33,895 nucleotides of DNA from an uncultured Gemmataceae bacterium (lineage in GTDB: Bacteria > Planctomycetota > Planctomycetia > Gemmatales > Gemmataceae), in assembly GCA_937949245.1 (NCBI GenBank), contig CALEEC010000090.1:1-33895 (forward strand). The letters run 5' to 3'. The stretch's first letter is position 1. Each line of letters starts with the position of its first letter. Under the pieces are notes generated by a model. It had not been told where the DNA came from. It saw only the letters and a list, made by a program, of their open reading frames with translations, and searched no databases. The position numbers and the translations under genes were made by a program. Positions 7,222-17,100 of this stretch are shown here, piece by piece.

Positions 7222-8025
7222 ATGCGTGCAATCTTGGTGCTTTTGGCTTTGTGCAGTCTCGGAGTAAGCGGTTGCCGAACCAAGGTGCCCCCCAAACAGA
7301 GAATGCATCTGGCAGGCCGTTGGACGATCGTCAGTGCTACCCGCAATGGGACTCCTGTAGCCGAGATGACCAACGCTCATTTTCTGTTGGAAGGGTCGGT
7401 CTACGCATGGTGGAATGACGATCTGGTGACCATCGGCACTTTCCGTTCGGGTCAAACCGATGGAACCGTGCAGGTGACCTTCTCCGACAGTTGGGGCGAC
7501 AAATGGCAAGGAATCGCGGAATTGGCCGATCAACAACTGACCCTTCGGCTCGAAGAATGGCACGAAGCCGGTAAAGAACTCAAGTTGGCCCCTTCGGAAA
7601 CGCCCCGACCTCGCCGACATCCGCACCGAGACGAACCGCCGGCGACTCAGGCCAAGCCCGATCAGTTGGTCTTGGTATTGCAACGGGCACCCGCACGAGG
7701 GGGACCGTGGATGAAAGAATTGCAAGAACGGCACAGCGATCGCCAACGTCGCGTCGCTGCCATCCGCGCTGCGGCTTCGGATTTGATTCTCAGCTTCCAA
7801 GCCGCGGGGCGTTGGCCGGCCCAACTCGATGACGCCAACGCCGATGACATGGTCTACCTCCCCGGCACACCGAGCGAGCAAGACCCCAACACCATGCTGT
7901 TGTACGAACGGATTGCCCCCTACAATGGCGGATTCGTCGCCTACCAAGACGGCCACGTTCGCTGGTTCAAAGCGGCCGACTTGAAACAGTTACTGGCGAA
8001 ACTTCAGGAAGACAACGAAGATTAG
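7222..8025 (+). CDS. lipoprotein with TIGR03067-like domain
   Basis: A 267-residue lipoprotein. The start at ATG 7222 is chosen because it gives a compact signal peptide ending in the lipobox LGVSGC (Cys18), with GGAAG about 8 bases upstream. The mature part opens with an LAGRWTIVSATRNGTPV segment, the L-x-G-x-W pattern of a small beta-barrel-like domain (TIGR03067-type) expanded in planctomycetes. Residues 120-150 are charged and proline-rich. The C-terminal part (about 175-267) has a DGHVRWF motif resembling the C-terminal segment of planctomycete DUF1559/pseudopilin-type proteins, but without their N-terminal prepilin helix. It is probably an envelope lipoprotein of unknown role. It converges with the TonB-dependent receptor gene, whose stop is 83 bases away. 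Confidence 0.82.
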   Translation: MRAILVLLALCSLGVSGCRTKVPPKQRMHLAGRWTIVSATRNGTPVAEMTNAHFLLEGSVYAWWNDDLVTIGTFRSGQTDGTVQVTFSDSWGDKWQGIAELADQQLTLRLEEWHEAGKELKLAPSETPRPRRHPHRDEPPATQAKPDQLVLVLQRAPARGGPWMKELQERHSDRQRRVAAIRAAASDLILSFQAAGRWPAQLDDANADDMVYLPGTPSEQDPNTMLLYERIAPYNGGFVAYQDGHVRWFKAADLKQLLAKLQEDNED

Positions 8026-8035
8026 AAGACTGGAT

Positions 8036-8060
8036 ACCCGACGACGGGCATCGTCGGCTC
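8036..8060 (-). terminator. terminator-like dispersed element, copy 2, between convergent genes
   Basis: CCGACGA (8038-8044) and TCGTCGG (8051-8057) form a perfect 7-bp stem with a 6-base loop, inside the dispersed ACCCGACGAC...GTCGGCTC element. It lies between the convergent lipoprotein and receptor genes, so it could end transcription from both sides. The T-run seen in other copies is absent here. Confidence 0.5.
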
Positions 8061-8108
8061 ATTTCACGCAAGAGCCGCCAACGCCCGGGGGGAGTTTGCG
8101 ATTGGTCC

Positions 8109-10799
8109 TTAGTAGGTCAACTGGGCCGAGAAGTAATAGTTGGTGCCGGGACGCAACAGCGAACCGGGCACGAACAGGTCTGCTCCCGCACGCGGATCGA
8201 GATGTTCCCGATATAGCTTGTTGCCGAAGTTTTCCACACCGGCAACCAGCAACAATCGTTCGGTCGCTTGCCAGTATCCCGAGATGTTGAAGATCGTGAA
8301 GCCCGGCGTCGGCAACTCGCCCAAGGTCGTGGCCACATAGTTCTGGCCAAACACCGAGCGTGCCGAGAATTCGATCGCCCACTTCGCTTGCGGGTTCTGT
8401 TCGTCGATGGCTTGATGGATACGGAACCCATTGCGCCATTCCAGTGGCGGAATCTGCGGCAGCGGGGCGCTATCCAACGGGATATTCCGACTGCTCACCA
8501 ACTGCAACTGCTGTCCTCCCGCGCTGATGGTCGTCGGCCGAGCGTTCGAGTTCGGCGTGCGATCGGTCCCTTGTACATAGCTGAGGGCCGAGAACGGCGT
8601 CAACCAACTGAGCACATCCACTTCCATGAACAACTCGGCACCAGCCAAGGTCGCTAGATCGGTGTTGGTGAACACCACTTGGTTTTGCGTGCCCCCTACA
8701 CCCTGAATCTGCACTTGGTCGAAGGTGATGTAGTTGTTGACCCAGGCGAAGAACAGGGTCGCACCACCGCGGAAGTACTTGTAGTTGGCTGTGAAGCCGA
8801 TGTCGATTTGTTTCAGTTGTTCTTCTTTCAGAGCCGGATCACCGACTACCCGGCTCAGACCTTGTTGCAGCACCGAGATGAACGGCCCGTTGGCGTACAG
8901 TTCCGTCAAGGTCGGCGGACGTTGAGCGTAGCCGAAACTGGCGAATGTCGTCACTTCGTTGTTGATCTTGTATTCACCCGACAGGTAGCCGCTCATCAGG
9001 AAGAAGTTCCGATGGGTGTTCGGTTCGGTCGGATTGACGGAGAAATATTGGGTCGGGAAGAAGGCCAATTGCTGCAACCCCGGCGGGGCAGTCGGCGTGT
9101 TGAGGATGCCGACTCCTGGCAGTCCCGGCGTCAGGTAGAAACCGGCGAGATTGCGATTGACCGGCGTTCCCCCCGTGGCCAATGGAACATTACCAATCAA
9201 CACCCGTGGATCGAGAGCTTGCGTTTGCACATAGTCCAATCGCCCCCCCGCCTTGGCCGTCAAACGATCGCTCAACGGCCAGATCAAGTCGGCGAACAAA
9301 CCAGGGTTGACGCTCCGCGACTCCGGCAATCCCAGGCGTTCGTAAACTTGACCGTTGGGCGTGTTCGGATCGAGCAGGAACGTCGTCGTCCGCAGATTCG
9401 GATTCAGTTGCAGCGTGATGTTTTCGACCAGATATTGATCGACGATGTTCAAATCGGTACCGATGGCCAGGCGCGCGTGATCTTTGTCGCCCCATTCCAT
9501 CAACGCACGATAACCGCGGGACAAGACGCTGAAGGCAGTGTCGTTCCCGAAGTTGCTGAAGGCGTAGAAGTTGCCAGGATACGCAGGATTGGGTATCGCC
9601 CCTGGACCGCCGATCGTCGTCGTATTGATGCCCCGGCGGGCCAGAGTGATCGGATAGTTGAACACCTGATTGAGGAAATCTTGTTTCTGTTGCCGGAACG
9701 TATCGCCACTGGCCCCCGTAAAGTTATACCAAACATCCATTTGCAGCTTATCGACCCAGTTTTGATCGACCAAAGTGTATCGCAAGCGGTAGAACTCGGT
9801 ATCGAGCCGATTGATGTCGAAGTACTGACCGGCGAACAACAGATCGCTTTGGACCAGCCGCAGCCCCTTCAACTCGATGGTCGATTTGTCACTCAGACGC
9901 AGGGCCAAGCCGAAGGTAGTGTTCTGCGACAAATAGCTAGAGGGGACCGTTTGTCCATTGCCAGCATCGTAGTCGTTACCGCCGAGAATGTCGTAGCTGA
10001 CGCGGAACTGCCAATCTTGGTTTCCGCCGCTGATCTGCTGATAGCCTTCCCAGCGATCGCGGTTGGTCTGATAGCCCAGGACCGTCTTGCCTCGCCAACG
10101 GAAGGCGTTCGGATCGCCCTGGTCACGCATAGCATCCCGTTGATTGTCCAAGGCACTGCGGTTAGGATTCAGCAAGTCCGGTGTGATAATCTCGATGAAG
10201 GAAAAGCCCGGCCCCAAGCGGACGTTGTACGGCCCTTTGACGATGTCGATGCGTTCCAACGAGTTGGAGTCGAACTTCGAGATCGCCGAGTCGAGGTCTT
10301 GACGCGCTGGAAGGAAGAAAGCACCGTCGCCATAAGTGACTAATTGACCAACGCGGAAACCCCGCACCCGCGGGTCAGCAATCACCGCGTTTCGGCGTTG
10401 CAGTTCGACACCGGTGGCCGAGGCCGATCGTTCGAGCAAGCTCGACACGTCGGTAGCAGCACGAGCCGAGGCTTCCCCCCCGCCGACCGAGCTGGTCGAG
10501 GCCGCTGCTCCCCCCGTGGCGGCTTGACCGGATGTAAAGCCTGTTCCACCAACTCGTTCCGTTGCTTGCACCGCGCCCGTCTCGGGGGTGGGCGCACTCG
10601 GAGGCGTTGGTTGTTGCGTCACATCTTCGGTGACATCTTTTTTGATGTCCTTTTTCTCTTGCACCAGCCGCAATTGTGGATCAACGCGCGGCACTGCCGG
10701 GGATGACGGGTCATCGGCCCGCCCGATTGTTCCAACGCCTATCAGACCGACTATTGCCAGCAACGACCAGCAGTAGCAGATCCCTTTCGAGCGAACCAT
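8109..10799 (-). CDS. TonB-dependent outer-membrane receptor
   Basis: An 896-residue outer-membrane active transporter. It would take up a large or scarce ligand using energy from TonB/ExbB/ExbD, none of which are in this window. The N-terminal signal peptide (about 1-28) is followed by roughly 80 residues of low-complexity Ala/Thr/Pro/Gly linker. The plug domain starts near residue 110, with RGFRVGQL, DGAFFLPARQDLDSAI and LERIDIVKGPYNVRLGPG. The rest is a beta-barrel with alternating aromatic strands, closing with a NFGNKLYREHLDPRAG segment and a terminal Tyr after FSAQLT. I do not see a clear TonB box. The start is fixed by AGGAGGG 7 bases before the ATG. The substrate is unknown: I see no Fur box or cobalamin riboswitch upstream, and no adjacent uptake genes. 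Confidence 0.92.
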   Translation of the reverse strand: MVRSKGICYCWSLLAIVGLIGVGTIGRADDPSSPAVPRVDPQLRLVQEKKDIKKDVTEDVTQQPTPPSAPTPETGAVQATERVGGTGFTSGQAATGGAAASTSSVGGGEASARAATDVSSLLERSASATGVELQRRNAVIADPRVRGFRVGQLVTYGDGAFFLPARQDLDSAISKFDSNSLERIDIVKGPYNVRLGPGFSFIEIITPDLLNPNRSALDNQRDAMRDQGDPNAFRWRGKTVLGYQTNRDRWEGYQQISGGNQDWQFRVSYDILGGNDYDAGNGQTVPSSYLSQNTTFGLALRLSDKSTIELKGLRLVQSDLLFAGQYFDINRLDTEFYRLRYTLVDQNWVDKLQMDVWYNFTGASGDTFRQQKQDFLNQVFNYPITLARRGINTTTIGGPGAIPNPAYPGNFYAFSNFGNDTAFSVLSRGYRALMEWGDKDHARLAIGTDLNIVDQYLVENITLQLNPNLRTTTFLLDPNTPNGQVYERLGLPESRSVNPGLFADLIWPLSDRLTAKAGGRLDYVQTQALDPRVLIGNVPLATGGTPVNRNLAGFYLTPGLPGVGILNTPTAPPGLQQLAFFPTQYFSVNPTEPNTHRNFFLMSGYLSGEYKINNEVTTFASFGYAQRPPTLTELYANGPFISVLQQGLSRVVGDPALKEEQLKQIDIGFTANYKYFRGGATLFFAWVNNYITFDQVQIQGVGGTQNQVVFTNTDLATLAGAELFMEVDVLSWLTPFSALSYVQGTDRTPNSNARPTTISAGGQQLQLVSSRNIPLDSAPLPQIPPLEWRNGFRIHQAIDEQNPQAKWAIEFSARSVFGQNYVATTLGELPTPGFTIFNISGYWQATERLLLVAGVENFGNKLYREHLDPRAGADLFVPGSLLRPGTNYYFSAQLTY

Positions 10800-11138
10800 G
10801 AACGAGCCCTCCTACCTGAGACCCGGTCGCCGAAGCATGAAGCCGCGGATGGTTAAGCTTCGGGTCTTCGAGATAGTGACCTGAAGACCTACGTGCGAAG
10901 CCGGTTCCGTGGATTCGACACGCTCAGAATCTCTGTGACGCCGTGCGTAAGAAACGATTTCTCGGATTAGTCGTCTTTTCGGCTTTTCCGCGGAAGCAAG
11001 TTGAAGGGTTTTCTCAGAAAATGCCAAAGATAGCGATTGTTGCGGTTATCGAGACGCGAATGCTCGAAAATAGCTCCGCTACCGAACGATAGCGAAGATG
11101 CTGAAAAACACCCCGACGGCAGAAAATAGTAATGATGA
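10800..11138. other. upstream region of the receptor gene
   Basis: With the terminator-like hairpin at 11139 this makes a gap of 397 bases between two genes on the minus strand. Apart from the ribosome-binding site (10807-10813) and the stem at 10857-10901 I see no gene. I cannot place a promoter with confidence. Confidence 0.55.
10857..10901 (-). promoter_or_regulatory. imperfect hairpin in the receptor gene leader
   Basis: GCTTCG (10857-10862) pairs with CGAAGC (10896-10901), and GGTCTTC (10863-10869) pairs with GAAGACC (10883-10889). The result is a two-part stem with a one-sided bulge of six bases and a 13-base loop, about 60 bases upstream of the start codon. It may be a leader RNA structure or an operator controlling the receptor. 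It does not match the cobalamin riboswitch consensus that I can recall. Confidence 0.4.
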
Positions 11139-11167
11139 CGAGCCATTCCGCTTAGTGGAATCGCTCG
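11139..11167 (-). terminator. hairpin after the double-kinase gene
   Basis: CGAGC and ATTCCGC pair with GTGGAAT and GCTCG around a TTA loop: 12 pairs including one G-T, with a single C-C mismatch. The hairpin starts 29 bases past the stop codon on the minus strand and is followed there by a T-rich tract (TCATCATTACTATTTTC). It is a plausible intrinsic terminator, although the T-run is broken. Confidence 0.5.
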
Positions 11168-11196
11168 CCCTCCTCTTCGGAAGCCATAGCGCATCA

Positions 11197-14100
11197 TCAG
11201 CGGTACTTGCGGAAAGCACGCTCCAGACGCCGGGTCTGCGTTGCAGGGGCGAACTTCTCAGCTTCCTCAAGCAATTTACGGCCCTCATCGAGTTTTTGCC
11301 GATTGCCTTTGGCCAGGTCGGGGATCAATTCGCCGAGTTCGTAACGCCACAGCCAGCCGTCGCGATCTTGCGGATGCGTCAATCGTACCGCTTCCCGCAA
11401 CGCTTTTTCCGCATCCTCTTGCAGCAGGTCGGCATTGGCAGTCGCCGTTCGGGCACGCTCTTTCTTGCCTAGCCCGATCGTGCCGTAGACTTCGGCGAGT
11501 AGCCATGGACTGCATTCCCAAGGCGTTTGCTTCACGCTGACCTCAATGCGGTTGAGCATGTTCAGAGCAGCTTCGACTTCGGTCGGTTCAGTGGAAATGA
11601 GTCCACGCCGCGCCCGCAGCAACCGCATGGCCAGAACATTCTCATAAAGCGGCAACTGCATTTGCTCCGAACCGACACGATCGGGAACCTTCTTGGGATC
11701 CTCCAAGGTCGCCTCTGCTGCTTTGAAGATCTCCATCGCAGTCTTGCGGAAGGTGTCGCGTTCCTCTTCCGTGCCCGGTTTTAGCAGCAGAATGCGGGCT
11801 AAAGCATACGATTGCCAGAAGGAAACCAGGCGTTTTTTGCTGAGAGTTTCCGCTTCCTCGAGCAATGGCTTGACTTTGTCGGTTTCGCCGCGTTCCAAAG
11901 CGAGTTCGGCTTGCTCGATCACCAAGGCGGTCAAAGCAACGCTCGCCTGGACCGAGAACGGGCCTTTTTCGGGGACCTTGTTCAGTGTCTCGCGAGCTTC
12001 TTCGTAATCGCGCATCGCCCAGCGGGTCATGCCGATCCAGTATTGCGTTTCTTGGAGATAGTTGCTCAACGACGTGATCGGGTCGTTATTCCGCTTGGCA
12101 TCCTCGACGGCGCGCGTCAGGCGTTTTTCCGCATCGCTGAGGACATCGAGGGCATCTTGGAAGGGCTTGCGTGACTCGCGAGGGACGTCGTAAGCGGCCC
12201 AACGATACAGGCAGCGGCCTAGGTCCATGCGTATCTTGCCGGGGTCTTGCGAGCCGGCTTCGGCAATCGCGCGGCGGAAGGTCGCCACTGCTTCGGGGTA
12301 GCGTTGTTTCTCTCCGCAGGCCCAGGCTAAGTCTTCCATTGCTAAGGCCATCGAGTTGAGCGCTTTTTCTGGCTCTGAGAAATTCGACTCCACCAACGAG
12401 CGATTGATCGCCACCATCTTTTCGAGGATCGACTTTCTTTGAGCACGATCGTAGATCGCCGAGGCGGTTCCGATGCGGATGGCCAATTGGTTCAGCGGCC
12501 GCAAAAACTGATTGCGTTGCGACAGATAGTTTTTGCGGTTCTGCGAATTGGCCAGGGCCGACTCATAGGCCGCCAGTGCCTTCAGTTGCGCGGCTCGGCC
12601 GGCTTGGATCGCTTGGTCACGGGCGGCGCCGGTCAACTTCATCGCTTTGGCGAATTCAGTGTCGGCAACGCCTTCGTCAAGGTAGGCTTCGATCCAGAAC
12701 GCACGCGGATGCTGCGGATCGAGTTGTTTGGCCAACTGCACATCCCGAGCGATGGCCGCCGCGTTCCCTTTGTAGTCCTTGTAATACAGGTAGCCGGCCC
12801 GGGCGACGTAAGCCTCTACCAGGAAATCTTTTTCGATCTTGGAATCTTTGACCAAGTCGATGGCTTTGGTCACTTCCACGTCCGCGGTTTCCCAGCCTTT
12901 CTCGGTGTACTCGAAATTCACTTCGGCCTTTTTCGCCCAGAGGTGAGCCAACCCGAGGCGAATCGGTTCGGGGGCATCCGCTTTCACTTGACTGGCCAGT
13001 TTCAGCCCGGGATCGACTACCGTTTGTACGAGGTTCTCGGCAATCATTTTCGCTCGAGTAGTTGTCATCGAGCGACCGGCCGTGAAGGAGTCGGTTTGCA
13101 CCACAATTTCGCCCAGCAGCGGCAACAATTCCACCGATAGCGGAGCTGCTTTCGACATCTCTAGCAGCAGCGGAATCGAGAGCGGGCCAAGCTGTTTGGC
13201 GGTCTCCAGTTCTAGCGTCGGCAACTGGACCAACTGCTTCAGCGCCGCGTCTTTCTTTTGAATGGCCAGCAGTCCCCCCAAGGCCCGCAAGCGGGGCGAA
13301 GGGATCGAGAGATTCAGCCCAAGTTTCAACCACGCTTCGAGCATGGCAAGATTTTCGGGGGTATCGACGAATACCTCCGTGCTGATCGGCGAGGTGCGAT
13401 CTGCCAAGACCGAACGCGACTCCATCGCTTGGCAAATCAGGGCTTGGCACTGGTGTTTGCGGACATCGGTCAGCCAAGTGGTTGTGTCGCCATCGCTCAA
13501 GCAGCGGAGCAATCGTTCCATCGATGCTTTGGGCGAATCGGTCGAGAAGGTAGCCAGCACCAACAGGTAGCGGCGATAGGCATCGAACGCCTGGTCGTCC
13601 ATCGGAACCTTGCCAGCCAAATCGGTCAATTCCGTTTCCGCCCGACTTCGCGTGGCTCGGTCCAACGATTCGCTCAATTCGAGCTGGACACCGACTTTCG
13701 CCAATTGCACCCAGGGATGTTTCAACGGACTGGTGCTAAGCACTTTCTGGGCGGCTTGCAGATCCGCTTTGGTTTTTGCGCTAAGGATGCGGGTACGAAT
13801 CTTCTCGATCTCCGCACCTTGGATCTTCTCCAAGATGGCATCGCGGACCAGGGGGGGAAAGTCGGCATCGCTCATGTAAGTATCGAGTGCCGCGCCTTTT
13901 TCGACAGCGTCGAGCAGAGCCGTCAACTTCGCCACTCGACGAACCACTTGCGTATGATTCCCCTTAGCCGCGTCTTTGCTGAGCGACACCAGGCGGGCAC
14001 GGAGGATGTCTCTTTTGGCTAACACCTGCGTCAGCGGCGTGAATTCTTTGGCCAGTTCTTGCAAACGCGATTCGGCCTGCTCTTTGGTCATGACCACATC

Positions 14101-17100
14101 GAGCGAACCGATCAGGGCGTTGGCAGCCTGACGATTTTTCTCTTCCACCCTTGGCAAAGCCGATTTTAGGTCGGCCGCCAGTTTCGAGCGATCCACATCG
14201 CTGATGCTGTCTTTACGATCGCTCAGCACTTGGGTGATCTTGGAAAAAAACTCCGAGCGGCTTAATTCGCTAGCTTGGTTGGCCAACGTTTGGGCTAGGG
14301 GGGTCACTTCGTTGGCAGGCACCGTTTTGAGTCGGCCGAGCAGTTCCAGGGCGTCCAGATCGCGTTTTTCGTTCATCGACGATGTTAGATCCCGCAATTC
14401 GCTGATGCGGCGTTCCACTTCGGCAGCCAGCGGTTGCGCCGTGCCGGCTATATACGATTTGGCTTCGGCGAATTTCAGACGGAAATCCAGAGCGCGGAAC
14501 TCTTTTTCGACCTCGGCATCGGTACGATTGCGGCCCCGGCTTTCGGTCAGGTAGACTTGCATTTCGTCGGCACGATCGGCTTCACTGATTCCCGGTCGAC
14601 GGACGTGTTCTGACCATTTCAGGAAGAGTTGATTTTCCTCCGCGAAGGCTTTGTCGGCCAACTTGGCCCGATGCTGCTTTAAGAAGCGGAGGGCTTCTTC
14701 AAACTTCTTCTCCTCCACGAGTTTGGTCAGTGCCTGCAACGTTTGCGGGTCGGCTTCGACGGGTTTGGGCACTACGTTGGTCGCGGGCGTATCGGCGACC
14801 AGCGACTTATCGACCACTAATTGGGCCGCGATACCATTATTGGAGAAGTGGTCGCCTTCGATGGAAGGGGGCGTCAGCAGCAACAGCATTGCTACGACGA
14901 GAGCGGCGGCACTGACGAACACGAGCACCCCGGCTAACAGAGAATTAGAATTCGAGCGTAGCGGTGCCGTGCCGTAGGTCGGCGCTCCCGGTGGCATTAA
15001 TCCCACGGGAACTTGCGGATGCTGCCAGCCTCGGTCGCTCACGGGGGTCGTACCCACCGAGGCGGGCGTCGGATGCAAAGTGTCTGTGGGATACCCACTT
15101 GGTAGAGCTGCGGTGTTCGTTCCTGGAGCCGGATAAACCGGAACTTCCGTTGAAGCAGGAAGATTAGCAAACTGCGATGGTTCAAGAATCCCCGGCGGCA
15201 GGCTATCATCGGGGCCGTAGTTCGGCGTCGATAGCACAGGTCTGCTCGGTATGGGCCGGCCCAGCGGCGGTTGTCCTCGCATTCCCCCTCCTCCGAGGGA
15301 CAGCGGCGGACTGCCCGCGGCCAAAGGAGGTTGTGCCGCAGCAGGCGAGATCCCCGGGGTCGGCGGAGGTGTATTCATGCCGGGAAGGGGACCGCTATAG
15401 GTATCTGCAGCGGCATCCGAAAGCCCCAATTGCTTCAATTTGTTGAGATCGGCGGTGCCATGCGCACCGGTGCCAATTCCTGGAATCTTCGGCGGCGGCG
15501 GAGGGGGCGGAGGCGGAACCTGTAATGGGGGGCGATCGACCGGCGGACGGGTGGAGATATTCACCATGCTCCCCATACTGGGCCGACTCGGCTTGCGTAC
15601 TCCGCTGTCACTGCTGGAGTCGCTGGTCAGCGGCAGAATTCGCGCATTCGGATCGATAAACGGGGCGCAGGCGCGTTCTAGAGCCGTGACCATTTCCACG
15701 CAGCTATCGTAACGATTTTTCGGGATGACCGACGTGGCCCGCCGAAGCACCGCTTGTTCGAGTTCCGGTACCAACGAAAAGTCGAGCCGGCCCTCCATGT
15801 GCATCATGATGAGCGTATGGATCGGCGTGTTTTTATCAAACGGCAGTTCGCCGGTACGGAGTTTGTAGTAGGTTACCGCCAACGAATATTGATCGCTCCA
15901 TCGTGTGACCTGATTGCGGAACACCTCGGCAGCGGCGTAGTAATAGGTGAAGCCGACGCTCGCTTCGTGAATGATGCTCGCCCCCCCTTCGACCACTTTG
16001 GCTAGGCCGAAGTCGCTCACTTTGACGTGATTATCGCGGGTCAGCAGCAGGTTTTCCGGCTTGATGTCGCGGTGCTGGATGTCCTGCTCGTTCATGTAGT
16101 CGATCGCTTCGGCTGCTTCTCGCGTATAGCGCAGCAGTTCGATCAATGGAATGCCGGTGCCCGGTTGCGGATTGATTTTCTGATAATCCTTCAACCGCTG
16201 CATCAGGTTCTTCTCGGCCTTCATCGTGGCGACGACGAGCATCGAGGCTGGCGGTTGTTCGGGAGTATTCAGCAATTCTTCGTCGATGACGTTGCTTTGA
16301 TCGTCCAGCAACCAGTAGGCTTGAATCTCCATCAGGTGCGCGTGGGTGATGTTCTTCATGATCTCCAACGCGCGGAACTCTTGGCGTCCTTCTTTGGCTT
16401 CGAGATTGCGGACGATTTTTAGGGCACAGGGTCGGCCACCGGGGGCACGTCCTTCCCAAACTTCGCCATAGCCCCCGCGTCCGAGCAATCTTTTCAGCTT
16501 GTAGCCGAAACCGATGTCCGAGTCGGCCGTCAACAGCGTATCAGGATGGACACCGGCTTTGCTGACTGAACGCGAGACGCCCCGTCCCGTCACTCCTTCG
16601 CCGCCCCCGCCTTCCAAGCAACGCCGTAGTTCGCGGACCATGTCGGTAGTCGTCGGCCAGCGTTTTTCAGGATCAAGTGCGGTCGCTCGCTTGATCACGC
16701 GTTGTTCACCAATCGGCAGTCGGCTCAGATCGAGTTGTCCTTGGCTATGAATGGCCAGCAACTCGTAGGCATTTTTGGCCTCGAACGGCAGTTTGCCGGT
16801 GCGCAATTCAACGTAGGTGATGGCCAAGGAATACTGATCGGTCCATTGCGACGGATGACCGGCGATGAATTCCGGGGCGACATAATATGGCGAGGCAGCA
16901 TTCGCCGCGGTAGCCGCCTCTTGACCGAAGACGCGTGCCAAGCCGAAATCGCAGACTTTGGCGCGGCGACCGACGATCAGAATGTTGCCCGGCTTGATGT
17001 CGCAATGCTGGATGCCGCCCGGAAAGCCAGTGCCCGCATGCTGCGTCGGATCGTTCAGGTAATCCAACGCACTGGCCGCGTCTTCCATGTAGATCATCAA

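Noticed and set aside
8679-10343. 554-codon open frame on the plus strand
   Set aside because: It lies opposite the TonB-dependent receptor and is open because of codon bias. It has a composition unlike a real protein and no ribosome-binding site.
10800-11000. Cobalamin riboswitch upstream of the receptor gene
   Set aside because: A GAAGACC sequence hinted at it, but the conserved GCCACTG core and the expected order of elements are missing.
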